Positions 39,986 to 49,578 of a DNA stretch of 63,225 bases are shown piece after piece. The DNA comes from an uncultured Acetatifactor sp. GTDB taxonomy: Bacteria > Bacillota > Clostridia > Lachnospirales > Lachnospiraceae. A program made the translations under genes and the position numbers. The notes below the pieces were generated by a model. The model was not told the DNA's origin and made no database searches. It saw only the letters and a program-made list of their open reading frames with translations. Position 1 is the stretch's first letter; each line of letters opens with the position of its first letter. The stretch is from the NCBI GenBank assembly GCA_910586775.1, contig CAJUJN010000022.1:1-63225 (forward strand), written 5' to 3'.

Positions 39986-41551
39986 ATGTACAGGAAAAGA
40001 GCCGGCGGATGGCTGAAGCATCTTGATTTCATAGTGCTGGATGCGCTGTGCCTGCAGGCGGCCTTCATGCTGGCCTACGCAGTCCGGATGGGGCCTTCGA
40101 GTCCGTACGGGGACGGGGAGTACCGGGGGATCGGGCTTCTGCTGCTTCTGGCGGACATGGTTACCGTGCTGCTGTCGGAGACCTTCAGCGGTGTGCTGAG
40201 GAGAGGGAGGTACGAGGAATTCACTGCGGTACTGCGGCATGCCTGCCTGGTGGAAGCGGTGGTTATCCTGTATCTGTTTACGTCTCAGAAGGCTGTCAGT
40301 TATTCCAGGTTTATTATCTACCTGACGGGAGTGCTTTATGTCTGCACGGCTTACTTTGCCAGGTACCTGTGGAAGGCTCTGCTGCTGCGCCGCAGGGAAG
40401 CCATGGCGGAGCAGCGGTCCCTGTTAATCGTGACAGAGTCGGGACTGGCACAGGAGGTGCTGGAAAGTGCCCTGGCGAGGGAATATGACCGATTCCGGGT
40501 GACGGGGATTGCCATTACTGACCGGGATATGCGGGGGGCTGAAATCGGTGTGACCGGGAAGCAGGATGCCCGGGGAGAGGCCGACGGGAAACAGGATGCC
40601 CGGCGGCAGAACGGCGGGAACATGAATGCCCCGGGACAGACCGGGGAGAGCGGAAATGCAGGGATACCCGTGGTGGCCTGGCGAGACGACATCGTGGATG
40701 CGGTATGCCGCCGGTGGGTGGACGAGGCACTGATCGTACAGCGTCAGGGAGCGCCGCATCCCGGGGACCTGGTGGCGGACCTGGCCGGGATGGGCGTGGT
40801 GGTGCATACGGGGCTGTTCCGTTCCGGGGAGGAGAGCGGGATGAAGCAGTTTGTGGGGCATCTGGGGGACTATACGGTGCTGACTGCAAGTATCAGCAGT
40901 GCCACGCCCCTGCAGCAGTTTGCCAAACGTGCCATGGACATCGCAGGGGGAACAGCAGGATGCATTGCAGCCGTATTTCTGTTCCTGGTGCTGGCGCCGG
41001 TGATGATGGCGGTGTCCCCGGGGCCGGTTTTCTTCATGCAGGAGCGGATCGGCAGGAACGGGAAGCGGTTTAAGATATACAAGTTCCGGAGCATGTACAT
41101 GGATGCGGAGGAGCGGAAGAAAGAGCTGATGGAGAAGAACCGTGTGGGCGGCGGGCTGATGTTCAAGATGGAAGCGGACCCGCGGATTATCGGGTGCAGG
41201 GTGCTGCCGGACGGGACGGTGAAGAAGGGGTTCGGGAATTTTATAAGGGACCACAGCCTGGACGAGTTCCCCCAGTTTTTCAATGTGCTGAAGGGGGACA
41301 TGAGCCTTGTGGGAACCAGGCCGCCCACACCGGATGAATGGGAGAGGTATGAGCCGCACCACCGGGCAAGGATGGCGGTGAGGCCTGGGATCACGGGATT
41401 ATGGCAGGTCAGCGGGAGGAGCAGCATTACGGACTTTGAGGAAGTGGTGAAGCTGGACACGAAGTACATCACGGAGTGGAGCATGGGGTTGGACCTGAGG
41501 ATCCTGCTGAAGACGGTGAAGGTGGTGCTGGGGAAGGACGGGGCCATGTAG
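39986..41551 (+). CDS. Polyprenyl-phosphate sugar phosphotransferase (initiating)
   Basis: 521 residues. N-terminal membrane helices (about 10-130) and a Rossmann-like domain precede a C-terminal bacterial sugar transferase domain from about residue 310: a membrane helix (GTAGCIAAVFLFLVLAPVMM), GPVFFMQERIGRNGKRFKIY, KFRSMYMDAEE, FIRDHSLDEFPQFFNVLKGD and MSLVGTRPP. It moves a sugar-1-phosphate from a nucleotide sugar onto undecaprenyl phosphate, starting repeat-unit assembly. An internal low-complexity stretch (about 190-225, GKQDARGEADGKQDAR) is unusual. The ATG at 39986 follows AGGAGG. Confidence 0.93.
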   Translation: MYRKRAGGWLKHLDFIVLDALCLQAAFMLAYAVRMGPSSPYGDGEYRGIGLLLLLADMVTVLLSETFSGVLRRGRYEEFTAVLRHACLVEAVVILYLFTSQKAVSYSRFIIYLTGVLYVCTAYFARYLWKALLLRRREAMAEQRSLLIVTESGLAQEVLESALAREYDRFRVTGIAITDRDMRGAEIGVTGKQDARGEADGKQDARRQNGGNMNAPGQTGESGNAGIPVVAWRDDIVDAVCRRWVDEALIVQRQGAPHPGDLVADLAGMGVVVHTGLFRSGEESGMKQFVGHLGDYTVLTASISSATPLQQFAKRAMDIAGGTAGCIAAVFLFLVLAPVMMAVSPGPVFFMQERIGRNGKRFKIYKFRSMYMDAEERKKELMEKNRVGGGLMFKMEADPRIIGCRVLPDGTVKKGFGNFIRDHSLDEFPQFFNVLKGDMSLVGTRPPTPDEWERYEPHHRARMAVRPGITGLWQVSGRSSITDFEEVVKLDTKYITEWSMGLDLRILLKTVKVVLGKDGAM

Positions 41552-41646
41552 GAGAGCCGGGACAGTGCTGCGGGAGACAGGAACTTATGGTGAGAGAACC
41601 GGCATATGGTGCGACAATAAGACAGGATGATAAAGGGGGCGGAAAG

Positions 41647-42357
41647 ATGGGATACATCGACATACATTCACATATACTGCCGGGCATGGATGACGGGTCA
41701 CGGAGCATGGGACAGACGCTTCGGATGCTGGAGACTGCTGTCAGTGAGGGGATCACGGCCATGATCGCCACGCCCCACAACATGCCCGGAAAGGGATGTC
41801 CGCCCGGAAGCGTGGTGCGCAGGAAGGTGGAGGAACTCCGGCGGACAGTGGAGCAGGAGGGAATTCCGATGGAGATTGCGGCGGGCACGGAGTACTACTA
41901 CCGGGAGGAAGTGCTGGATATCCTGGAAGATGGGGACGTGGTGACGCTGAGGGATTCGGACTGTGTGCTGGTGGAGTTTGAGCCTATGGCGGAGCGGAAT
42001 TACATCAGGAATGCCCTGAGGAATATCCTGGGACTGGGTTACCGGCCGGTGATCGCCCATGTGGAGCGGTATGCGAAGCTGATGGAGGATATTTCCGTCC
42101 TGGGGGATATGAGGAAGAATGGCATTCTGGTGCAGGTGAACGCCATGTCCGTTACCGGGGATAACGGGCGGCAGGCGAAGAAGGATGTGAAGGGGCTGCT
42201 GAAGAAAGGGCTGGTGGATTTCGTGGCCACGGATGCCCATAGTGACGGCAGGAGGGCACCTTTTATGGGGAAGTGTGCGGATATCCTGTATAAAAAGTAC
42301 GGGGCGGCGTATGCGGACAGGCTTCTTTTTGGGAATGCGGAAGAAATTCTGCTGTAG
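41647..42357 (+). CDS. CpsB/CapC-type tyrosine-protein phosphatase (PHP fold)
   Basis: 236 residues. The PHP metalloenzyme signature YIDIHSHILPGMDDGS (His7, His9) opens the protein, with TPHNMPG, VEFEPMAERNY, PVIAHVERY and VDFVATDAHS supplying further metal ligands. CpsB-type enzymes remove phosphate from the tyrosine cluster of the partner BY-kinase, resetting polymer length control. The kinase is encoded two genes downstream. AAGGGGG precedes the ATG; a longer frame from 41476 overlaps the previous gene and was rejected. Confidence 0.92.
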   Translation: MGYIDIHSHILPGMDDGSRSMGQTLRMLETAVSEGITAMIATPHNMPGKGCPPGSVVRRKVEELRRTVEQEGIPMEIAAGTEYYYREEVLDILEDGDVVTLRDSDCVLVEFEPMAERNYIRNALRNILGLGYRPVIAHVERYAKLMEDISVLGDMRKNGILVQVNAMSVTGDNGRQAKKDVKGLLKKGLVDFVATDAHSDGRRAPFMGKCADILYKKYGAAYADRLLFGNAEEILL

Positions 42358-42550
42358 CAGTGTGTAGAAAAAGTGTGTTTATGATTTTATAGAATGTCCC
42401 GTCCGATTTATGGCACAGTTTAATGTCCCTGGAGAACTGTTCCGACAGTATATCCAGGCATAGCAAGAACTATACATGATTATCCCCGCCGGAAAATGGC
42501 AACAGGGGAAAGAATTAGTATCAACAGGAAAAGGTAACAGGAGATGTATC

Positions 42551-43474
42551 ATGCAGAATGTAGAGAACAATGATGTGGTAGAAATTGACTTAATGGAGAT
42601 ATTCGGCCTGATGGTGCACAGACTGTGGCTGATTCTGCTGTGCGCGGTGGTGGCAGGGGCAACGGCATTCGTGGTCAGCAGATATGTGCTGACAGAGGAG
42701 TACGAATCAACTACAAGGATTTATGTGCTGAACAGGCAGAATGATGATACGCTGACCTATAGTGACGTACAGTTGGGGACACAGCTGACCAAGGACTTCC
42801 GGGAGATTATCAAGAGCCGGTATGTGCTGGAGCAGGTAATCAACATATGCGGATTGGAGGATACCAGCAGCGAGCTGTCTTCCAGAATCAGTGTGGGTAC
42901 ACAGACGGATACCCGTATTATCACAATCACTGTGACGGATACAGATCCTGCCAGAGCACAGTATATTGCGAATGAACTCAGGGAAGCGTCTGCGGAGCGT
43001 ATTAAGAATGTCATGGACATCCAGGCGGTGAATGTAGTGGATGAAGCCAATTTACCGACAGCTCCTTCTGCACCCAGAGTAGGGCAGTGGACAATTATTG
43101 GCTTTCTGGTGGGGGCTTTTCTCTGCATGGCAGTTGTTCTGATACAGTTCCTGATGGATGATACAATTAAGAACTCGGATGATATTGAGAAATATCTGGG
43201 GCTGAGTACGTTGGGAATGATCCCTGTCAGGGAGACAGTGGAGGAGAAAAGCCGTGGAAAGTCCTCGCACTCACATGGCAGCGGAAGCGGGCTCCGGGAG
43301 CACGAGAATCGTGGGGAGAAGAATGAGCAGAAAGATTCCGGATATGAGGAAGAAGCCAGAGAACGTGTTGTAAGGAAGAGACAAAGTGAAGCAGCGCCGG
43401 GTGTGGAGAGTATCCATGGCGGGGACAGGGCTTATAAAGGGAACGGTGAGGAGGACGGCTATGCAGAAAATTGA
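42551..43474 (+). CDS. Wzz-type polysaccharide chain-length/kinase adaptor protein
   Basis: 307 residues. Two membrane helices (about 24-45, LWLILLCAVVAGATAFVVSR, and 178-198, WTIIGFLVGAFLCMAVVLI) flank an extracellular Wzz domain, the CapA/YveK arrangement of Gram-positives. A long, charged cytoplasmic tail after residue 215 (KSSHSHGSGSGLREHENRGE) is larger than usual and may contact the kinase. AGGAG precedes the ATG. The stop overlaps the BY-kinase start by 14 bp, as expected for a kinase and its membrane activator. Confidence 0.9.
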   Translation: MQNVENNDVVEIDLMEIFGLMVHRLWLILLCAVVAGATAFVVSRYVLTEEYESTTRIYVLNRQNDDTLTYSDVQLGTQLTKDFREIIKSRYVLEQVINICGLEDTSSELSSRISVGTQTDTRIITITVTDTDPARAQYIANELREASAERIKNVMDIQAVNVVDEANLPTAPSAPRVGQWTIIGFLVGAFLCMAVVLIQFLMDDTIKNSDDIEKYLGLSTLGMIPVRETVEEKSRGKSSHSHGSGSGLREHENRGEKNEQKDSGYEEEARERVVRKRQSEAAPGVESIHGGDRAYKGNGEEDGYAEN

Positions 43475-44171
43475 ACTGAACCATGAGGAACTGGATTTCC
43501 GTTCCAGGGAGGCTTTCAGGACGCTGAGGACAAACATCGAATTTTCCGGGGATGACATAAAGGTGATCTGTTTAACGAGCTGTACCCCAAATGAAGGTAA
43601 GTCGGACACTTCTTTTGAACTGGGAAGAGCATTTGCTCAGAATGGGAAGAAGGTGCTGCTGATTGACGCGGATCTGCGAAAATCCGTGATGCGGCACAGA
43701 CACAAGAAAGGCAAGGTCCGACTGGGATTGGTGAATTACCTGGTGGGCAGGGCGAGTATGGAAGATGTGCTGTGCAGTACGGATATCAGAAACTTTTCGA
43801 TGATTTTCTGCGGCCCGGTGCCGCCAAACCCCAGTGAGCTGTTGGGAAATGACAGATTTAAGACTATGATAAGCCGGGCAAGGGAGGAGTATGACATCGT
43901 TATTATTGATACGCCGCCTTTGGGGAGTGTAATTGATACGGCGGTAGTGTCAAAGGTCTGTGACGGGGTGGTGCTGGTAATTGCAGCCGGGGCGATCAGT
44001 TACCGATTTGTGCGGAGTGTGAAGGAGCAACTGGAAGTTACGGGATGCCAGATTCTGGGTGCTGTTTTGAATAAGGTGGATATGTCGGGGAAGGGATATT
44101 ACGGGAAGTATTATGGACGTTATTATGGCAGGTACTATGGGAAATATTATGGGAAGTATGGGGAGGAATAA
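43461..44171 (+). CDS. BY-kinase (CpsD/CapB-type tyrosine kinase)
   Basis: 236 residues. P-loop CTPNEGKSD (Lys47), Walker A' LLIDADLRKS (Asp71) and Walker B IVIIDTPPLG mark the bacterial tyrosine kinase. The C-terminus is a cluster of 11 tyrosines in YYGKYYGRYYGRYYGK-type repeats, the autophosphorylation sites, encoded by a 12-bp tandem DNA repeat near 44095-44162. Phosphorylation controls interaction with the Wzz adaptor, and dephosphorylation is by the PHP enzyme upstream. Ser48 is followed by Asp where many family members have Thr, which is notable but probably tolerated. Confidence 0.92.
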   Translation: MQKIELNHEELDFRSREAFRTLRTNIEFSGDDIKVICLTSCTPNEGKSDTSFELGRAFAQNGKKVLLIDADLRKSVMRHRHKKGKVRLGLVNYLVGRASMEDVLCSTDIRNFSMIFCGPVPPNPSELLGNDRFKTMISRAREEYDIVIIDTPPLGSVIDTAVVSKVCDGVVLVIAAGAISYRFVRSVKEQLEVTGCQILGAVLNKVDMSGKGYYGKYYGRYYGRYYGKYYGKYGEE

Positions 44172-44249
44172 TTTGGGTACATGTAGAAGTTCAATTTGGA
44201 ATGGATGAGTCAATAACAAAAAAGATGGTTTTTTAGAGGAGAACGGCAG

Positions 44250-45398
44250 ATGCACGAGTTACCAGTCCGGGTGTTGCATATACTGGGAAGTATGCAGCGG
44301 GGCGGAACCGAATCGGTAGTCTTTAATAATTATCAGTATATTGACAGAGAAAAGGTACAGTTTGATATAGTGGTTGATAACAATTCGCCATGCGATGTCC
44401 CTCAGAATATTCAGGATATGGGATGCAGGATTTACCGCATTTCTCCTTATACCAGACTGCCTGCCTATATAGCGGCAATCAGGGATATCTGTGATAAGAA
44501 CCATTATGATATCGTGCATTCGCACATGAATACAATGAGTGTTTTTGCGCTTTTTGCAGCCTGGCTGGCGGGAGTACCTGTCCGAATCAGCCATAGTCAC
44601 AGCACAGCTGGAAAGGGCAGGGGAGAAACAAAGCGTAACATGATAAAATATATTCTCAGACCGTTTTCCAGGGTGTTTGCGACACATTATTTTGCCTGCT
44701 CTGAATATGCGGCAAGGTGGCTGTTTGGCAATTGTGCAGTGGAAAACGGAGAAGCAGTGATATTCAAGAATGCAATTTCTGCTGAAAAATTCTGCTACAA
44801 TCCGGACAAGAGAAAGGCAGTTCGGGCGTCACTGGGAATAGAAGAACAATTTGTAATCGGGCATGTAGGACGTTTGTCTCCGCCCAAAAATCATTTTTTT
44901 CTGATTGCTGTTTTTAATTTCATACTGAAAGAGTGCAGGGATGCGTATCTTTTGCTGGTAGGTGGAATTGGTTCGGCGGGTGAGGGAATAGAGCAGGAAC
45001 TAAAAGAAAAAATTGAGAAATATGGTATCGGAGACAGGATTAAGTGTTTGGGGAGCCTGGAAGATACAAGTGAGATTTACCAGGCAATGGATGTATTTGT
45101 ACTGCCAAGTTTATATGAAGGATTGGGGATAGCCAGTATTGAGGCGCAGGCCTCCGGGCTTCCGTGTATTTTGTCAGACAGGGTACCAAGAGCAGCAAAG
45201 GTAAATGAGAATGTGAAATTCCTTTCGTTGGATGAGCCGCTTGAAAAGTGGGCGTCAGAAATTATCAGCAGTCAGGGGATAAGAGGAGATTATGCAAAGA
45301 ATATTGCTGCGGCCGGATATGATATAAAAGAAGCGGCAAAGGTTTTAGAAGATACATATCTGAAGTGTATAGAAGGGATTCGAAGGGAATCGTTGTAA
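44250..45398 (+). CDS. Family 4 glycosyltransferase
   Basis: 382 residues of the GT-B fold. The N-terminal half has VLHILGSMQRGGTESVVFNN and IVHSHMNT; the C-terminal half has IGHVGRLSPPKNH and the nucleotide-sugar-binding LPSLYEGLGIASIEAQASG (E-x7-E). It adds one sugar to the lipid-linked repeat unit on the cytoplasmic side. AGAGGAG precedes the ATG. From here on the locus drops in GC and uses A/T-rich codons, in contrast to the genes before it. Confidence 0.9.
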   Translation: MHELPVRVLHILGSMQRGGTESVVFNNYQYIDREKVQFDIVVDNNSPCDVPQNIQDMGCRIYRISPYTRLPAYIAAIRDICDKNHYDIVHSHMNTMSVFALFAAWLAGVPVRISHSHSTAGKGRGETKRNMIKYILRPFSRVFATHYFACSEYAARWLFGNCAVENGEAVIFKNAISAEKFCYNPDKRKAVRASLGIEEQFVIGHVGRLSPPKNHFFLIAVFNFILKECRDAYLLLVGGIGSAGEGIEQELKEKIEKYGIGDRIKCLGSLEDTSEIYQAMDVFVLPSLYEGLGIASIEAQASGLPCILSDRVPRAAKVNENVKFLSLDEPLEKWASEIISSQGIRGDYAKNIAAAGYDIKEAAKVLEDTYLKCIEGIRRESL

Positions 45399-45425
45399 AA
45401 TTTAGATAAAACAGAGGTGGTCCGG

Positions 45426-46367
45426 TTGTTTTTCAGTATTATCGTACCTGTTTACAATGTCGAGAAGTATCTTAAGCAATGCATAGAAAGCATAATAAAT
45501 CAAAACTTTAAAGACTATGAGTTAATATTGGTAGATGACTGCAGCACAGACAGGTCAGGGAAAATATGTGATGAATATCAAAATGTCACAGTAATTCATA
45601 AAGAAAAAAATGAGGGCCTGGCACAGGCAAGAAATAGCGGATTAGAGTGTTGCAGTGGCGAATATGTAATATTTATCGACAGTGATGATTTCCTTTTAGA
45701 CAGATATGCACTGGATAAAATAGCAAATCAAATAAAAGACAGTAACTGTGATGTATTGATTTTCGGATATAAGAAATATTTTGAAGATCAAAATGTATAC
45801 CAATCGGTAATGAGAGATGGGATCGGGAATGACTTAAGTATAGATGAGTTAATTCGGTTTAATGTATATAAGGCTTTAGGATGGAATAAAGTCGTCAAAG
45901 TTTCCCTGCTGCAAATGTGTCAAATGCAGTTTCCCAAAGGGATAGTAGGAGAAGATTTGATCTGGTGTTTTGAACTGTTATTATATGCATCCAATATCAG
46001 ATTTTTGAAAGAGGAACTGTATGCATATAGACAAAGGGAAGATTCCATAGTGCATGTGAAAGACAGGGAAAAGAAACAAAAGCATATTGAAGATGTCATA
46101 TACTCAATCAACTACTGCCTTCAGAATATAAACATCTCCGGAGGAAATAAATATTATCTGTATTCCTATCTGGCCTATGAATACGCATGGCTGTTAGGAA
46201 CGGTTTATCCTTTTTGGAATAAATATCAGGGTTCTGTAAAAAGATTCGAAAAGCTTCTTGAGTATAGACTAAGCGATAAAGTAAAGAAGGTATGGCTGGT
46301 TTACCGTCTGTTCGGATTGAGAATGACTGCTTACATATGCTGTAGTTATATTCAGAAGAAGGCTTGA
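45426..46367 (+). CDS. Family 2 glycosyltransferase
   Basis: 313 residues. FFSIIVPVYNVEKYLKQCIE, LVDDCSTDRSG and the DxD-like IDSDD identify a GT-A enzyme of the EpsJ/WaaV type. The start is ambiguous: TTG at 45426 with GAGGTGG five bases upstream is preferred, and GTG at 45417 would itself use part of the ribosome binding site. It transfers one sugar in repeat-unit synthesis. It is AT-rich and continuous with neighbours. Confidence 0.88.
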   Translation: MFFSIIVPVYNVEKYLKQCIESIINQNFKDYELILVDDCSTDRSGKICDEYQNVTVIHKEKNEGLAQARNSGLECCSGEYVIFIDSDDFLLDRYALDKIANQIKDSNCDVLIFGYKKYFEDQNVYQSVMRDGIGNDLSIDELIRFNVYKALGWNKVVKVSLLQMCQMQFPKGIVGEDLIWCFELLLYASNIRFLKEELYAYRQREDSIVHVKDREKKQKHIEDVIYSINYCLQNINISGGNKYYLYSYLAYEYAWLLGTVYPFWNKYQGSVKRFEKLLEYRLSDKVKKVWLVYRLFGLRMTAYICCSYIQKKA

Positions 46368-46385
46368 AGGAGGCTGAGTTTATTA

Positions 46386-47561
46386 ATGTTGGTCTATATT
46401 GTAACATTAATTCTTTCTTTGATGTGTGCATATGCTTCTGATAAAGTGGCAGGAACGGGAAATGAGAATAGTGCGGCAGCAGGAAAAAAACTGAGGATCA
46501 GGATAAATAGATTTTCGCGGACCATTATCAGGCTGAAGGGAAATCCCTTCGCTGATAAATCCATATTTTTGGCATTTCTTTCTTTTCTTCCTTTATATAT
46601 TGTCAGTGCCATCAGGTATATGGTGGGAACTGATTATTCCGGTACATATAGAACGATATATAATTATACATACAATGACGGATGGCATTTTAGTTTTAAT
46701 GGAGAGACTTTGTATGGGCTGTTAAATAAAATTGCAAGCATTTATTCCGGCGATAATTATATTGGTGTTTTTGCATTGTCATCATTGGTGGTGATTGGTT
46801 TTATTTTTTGGGGGCTTCGGAATCAATCTGTCAATTTTACGTATAGTGTGCTGCTTTTTGTTTTATCAGGGTATTATTTCTGGTCATTTAATGCAGTGCG
46901 GCAAATGGCCGCAATGGCTATATTTTTATATGCATATCGCTTTGTGGAAGAAAGAAAACCGTTTAAGTATCTTTTTTTTATTATTCTGGCGTACGGTTTT
47001 CACACGGTAGCATTACTGTATCTGCCGGTTTATTTTATCGGGAAAGTTAAGGTGAATTTTCCGGCAATCATTTCCGGAGCTGTGATATTGGTTATATTTC
47101 CGACAACCTGGAGGGATCTGGCATATGGTATCTCTTCGAGACTTGCCGTATTCAGTACATATGTGGAGCGTTATTTTGACAGTTCAAAATTTAGTTCCTA
47201 TACGGAATCTTCATTAATACATGTGCTGATAAATGCGCTGTTTTTAGCTTTGTACATCGTGATTTCCCTGATATATGACAAGAAGCGGGAAAAAAGTAAT
47301 GTATGGATAAATTTTCAGATCATTGCGTTCGGGTTTTCTGCGCTGGCAAGTATTCTGCCGCTTGCAAACAGGCTTTCCAGAATGTTTTCCATTATGCAGA
47401 TATTATCCATACCTGTTATGACGGGATTGATCAGTGATAAAAGAATACGGATTCTTATCAATCTTGCCATTATTATATGTTTTGCCATGTACAGTTATGT
47501 TACGTTTTACGTGTTAGGATATCACGATGTTTTTCCATATCGGACAATATTTAACAGATAA
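46386..47561 (+). CDS. EpsG-family polysaccharide polymerase
   Basis: 391 residues with about ten membrane helices. YIVSAIRYMVGTDYSGTYRT is the conserved loop of EpsG-type proteins, which are equivalents of Wzy polymerases, and SFNAVRQMAAMAIFLYAYRF and FHTVALLYLPVYF are further conserved blocks. It probably joins lipid-linked repeat units outside the membrane after export. AGGAGG is twelve bases before the ATG, rather far. Confidence 0.87.
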   Translation: MLVYIVTLILSLMCAYASDKVAGTGNENSAAAGKKLRIRINRFSRTIIRLKGNPFADKSIFLAFLSFLPLYIVSAIRYMVGTDYSGTYRTIYNYTYNDGWHFSFNGETLYGLLNKIASIYSGDNYIGVFALSSLVVIGFIFWGLRNQSVNFTYSVLLFVLSGYYFWSFNAVRQMAAMAIFLYAYRFVEERKPFKYLFFIILAYGFHTVALLYLPVYFIGKVKVNFPAIISGAVILVIFPTTWRDLAYGISSRLAVFSTYVERYFDSSKFSSYTESSLIHVLINALFLALYIVISLIYDKKREKSNVWINFQIIAFGFSALASILPLANRLSRMFSIMQILSIPVMTGLISDKRIRILINLAIIICFAMYSYVTFYVLGYHDVFPYRTIFNR

Positions 47562-47587
47562 GTACAGGGTATATTGAGAAAGGGGAT

Positions 47588-48319
47588 ATGATGATTCCGA
47601 AAATCATTCATTATGCATGGTTTGGAAAGAAACCGTTACCAGAAAGCGCAGTAAAATGTATTGAAAGCTGGAAGAAATATTGCCCGGATTATGAAATAAA
47701 AAGGTGGGACGAGACGAATTATGATTATAAAAAACACAGGTATATGCGAGAGGCGTATGAGAGTAAAAAATTCGCGTTTGTTGTAGACTATATGCGTCTG
47801 GATGTGTTGTATCAATATGGGGGAATATTTTTTGACACAGATGTGGAAGTTATTAAAAATTTTGATCCTCTATTAACTCTGGCAGGTTTTGCAGGATTTG
47901 AGCATGGAGAGCATAAAAATGAGGAAGTGAATGTAGGAATCGGAATAGGATCAGAAGCAGGGAACCCGGTCATTAAGGCTATGCTGGATGATTATCAGGA
48001 CAGAAAATTTCTGCTTGAAAACGGCGGATTCAATATGACCCCCTGTCCCATTTACCAGACAAACGTACTGAAAAAATTTGGAATTGTCCTTGAAAATTAC
48101 AGACAGGATTTAGGGGATATCGTCATATTTCCAACAGATTATTTTTGTCCGGTTAATTATTATACTGGTAAGACGAAAATTACAATAAATACATACAGCA
48201 TACATCATTATACAGCTACCTGGATGCCTTTCTACCGAAAAGTATGGCATTTTTTGAAACAAAAATTTCTCCTGTTCAGGTATATAGACAGTGTCAGGAG
48301 GAAGGTACTGAACAAATAG
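47588..48319 (+). CDS. Family 32 glycosyltransferase
   Basis: 243 residues. KIIHYAWFGKKPLPESAVKC and the DxD region VVDYMRLDVLYQYGGIFFDT (D83, D85) define the GT32/OCH1-like capsular glycosyltransferases. HHYTATWM near the C-terminus is a second conserved motif. It transfers a hexose, commonly galactose or mannose type, to the growing unit. AGGGGAT precedes the tandem ATGs at 47588 and 47591. Confidence 0.88.
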   Translation: MMIPKIIHYAWFGKKPLPESAVKCIESWKKYCPDYEIKRWDETNYDYKKHRYMREAYESKKFAFVVDYMRLDVLYQYGGIFFDTDVEVIKNFDPLLTLAGFAGFEHGEHKNEEVNVGIGIGSEAGNPVIKAMLDDYQDRKFLLENGGFNMTPCPIYQTNVLKKFGIVLENYRQDLGDIVIFPTDYFCPVNYYTGKTKITINTYSIHHYTATWMPFYRKVWHFLKQKFLLFRYIDSVRRKVLNK

Positions 48320-48335
48320 AAAAATGAGGTTAGGC

Positions 48336-49529
48336 ATGAAAACGATTACAGTGAAAATGTTAGAAAGATTTGCTGCTGTCACAGATATGTGCATGTTTTT
48401 ATTATTCCGCGTTTTCCCCATCAGAAAGAAACGGATCTTTATGGAAAGCGAGGGCGATTTTACTGATAATGTAAGGGTATTTTATGACTGGCTGATCGAG
48501 AACAGATATAATGAATTATATGAAATTATCTGGATGGTACATGAGCCTTCCCGATATGACTCTCCCCCAAATGTAAGGTTTATATCCCGTTTTCATAAAG
48601 GATTAAGGCTGAAAGCAAATTATTACGCGGCGACTTCCCAATTTCTCTTTTTTACGCATCCATATTGGATACGTATTTGGAGAAAGAATCAATATGTTGT
48701 TAATACAACACATTCGGCTGCTCAATTAAAAGCGGAAGGAAATCCCAAAAGAAAGCTTTCGGATTATGTTTTGTGCTGCAGCGAATACTGTAAGAGAATT
48801 AAAGCAAAGGTATTTAAGATAGATGACAAAAATATTCTGATTTTAGGGATGCCCAGAATAGATCTGATGTTTCAACATATAGAATGTTTCCCACTGTTAT
48901 ATCCGGAGAAAGAAGCATATTGGGGAAGAAAAAAGCTTATTTTATCTATGGAAACATTTAAGCAGAATAAAAATATGATGGATAGTGAAAATACCGACGG
49001 ATTTGCAATTAATGTTGTTCATTCCGAAAAAGAAATACAGAATTTGGATGGGTTTTTAGAGACATGTAATACGATAATGATTGTAAAAATACATCATCTT
49101 CAGGATTTGAGTTTTTTAAGGAGAGTCCAGCTGAAAAATATTTTATATATTACGGATGATTTTTTACAACAGGCGGGCGTGCAGGTGAATCAACTGCTTG
49201 AAAATGCAGATGTGCTGCTGACGGACTATTCCTCGGTTTTTTATGATTATCTGTTAAAAGACCGTCCCATAGGCTTCACAATTGGAGATATGGAGAGCTA
49301 CAAACGGGGATTCATTATGGAGAATCCTTTAGACGAGATGCCGGGGGCAAAACTGAAGAATTTACATGATTTAAAAGAATTTATCAAGGATAGTTTGTAT
49401 GGAAAAGATGAATATCGCGAGGCGAGAAAAGAGATCCGGGAAAAAGTTTTTCAATATCAGGACGCACATAATTGTGAAAGACTTTACGAATGGATGATCA
49501 GGCAGCTTGATGATGAAAAACAGACATGA
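48336..49529 (+). CDS. CDP-glycerol glycerophosphotransferase family protein
   Basis: 397 residues from the ATG at 48336 (GAGGT six bases upstream). The C-terminal half has the TagB/TagF signature LLENADVLLTDYSSVFYDYL and DRPIGFTIGDMESYKRGF; the N-terminal half resembles the peripheral membrane part of these GT-B enzymes. It moves glycerol phosphate from CDP-glycerol to a sugar or polymer. The CDP-glycerol-making enzyme TagD follows, so the polysaccharide probably carries phosphoglycerol, either in the backbone or as a side group. Confidence 0.88.
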   Translation: MKTITVKMLERFAAVTDMCMFLLFRVFPIRKKRIFMESEGDFTDNVRVFYDWLIENRYNELYEIIWMVHEPSRYDSPPNVRFISRFHKGLRLKANYYAATSQFLFFTHPYWIRIWRKNQYVVNTTHSAAQLKAEGNPKRKLSDYVLCCSEYCKRIKAKVFKIDDKNILILGMPRIDLMFQHIECFPLLYPEKEAYWGRKKLILSMETFKQNKNMMDSENTDGFAINVVHSEKEIQNLDGFLETCNTIMIVKIHHLQDLSFLRRVQLKNILYITDDFLQQAGVQVNQLLENADVLLTDYSSVFYDYLLKDRPIGFTIGDMESYKRGFIMENPLDEMPGAKLKNLHDLKEFIKDSLYGKDEYREARKEIREKVFQYQDAHNCERLYEWMIRQLDDEKQT

Positions 49530-49578
49530 AGAGAATTGCCATGCACATATCATATAAAGAATACTGGAGAATGAAATC

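Noticed and set aside
39820..40026. 68-residue basic frame before the sugar transferase gene
   Set aside because: It overlaps the true start of the next gene and has no recognisable domain. The purines before it belong to the GC-rich stem.
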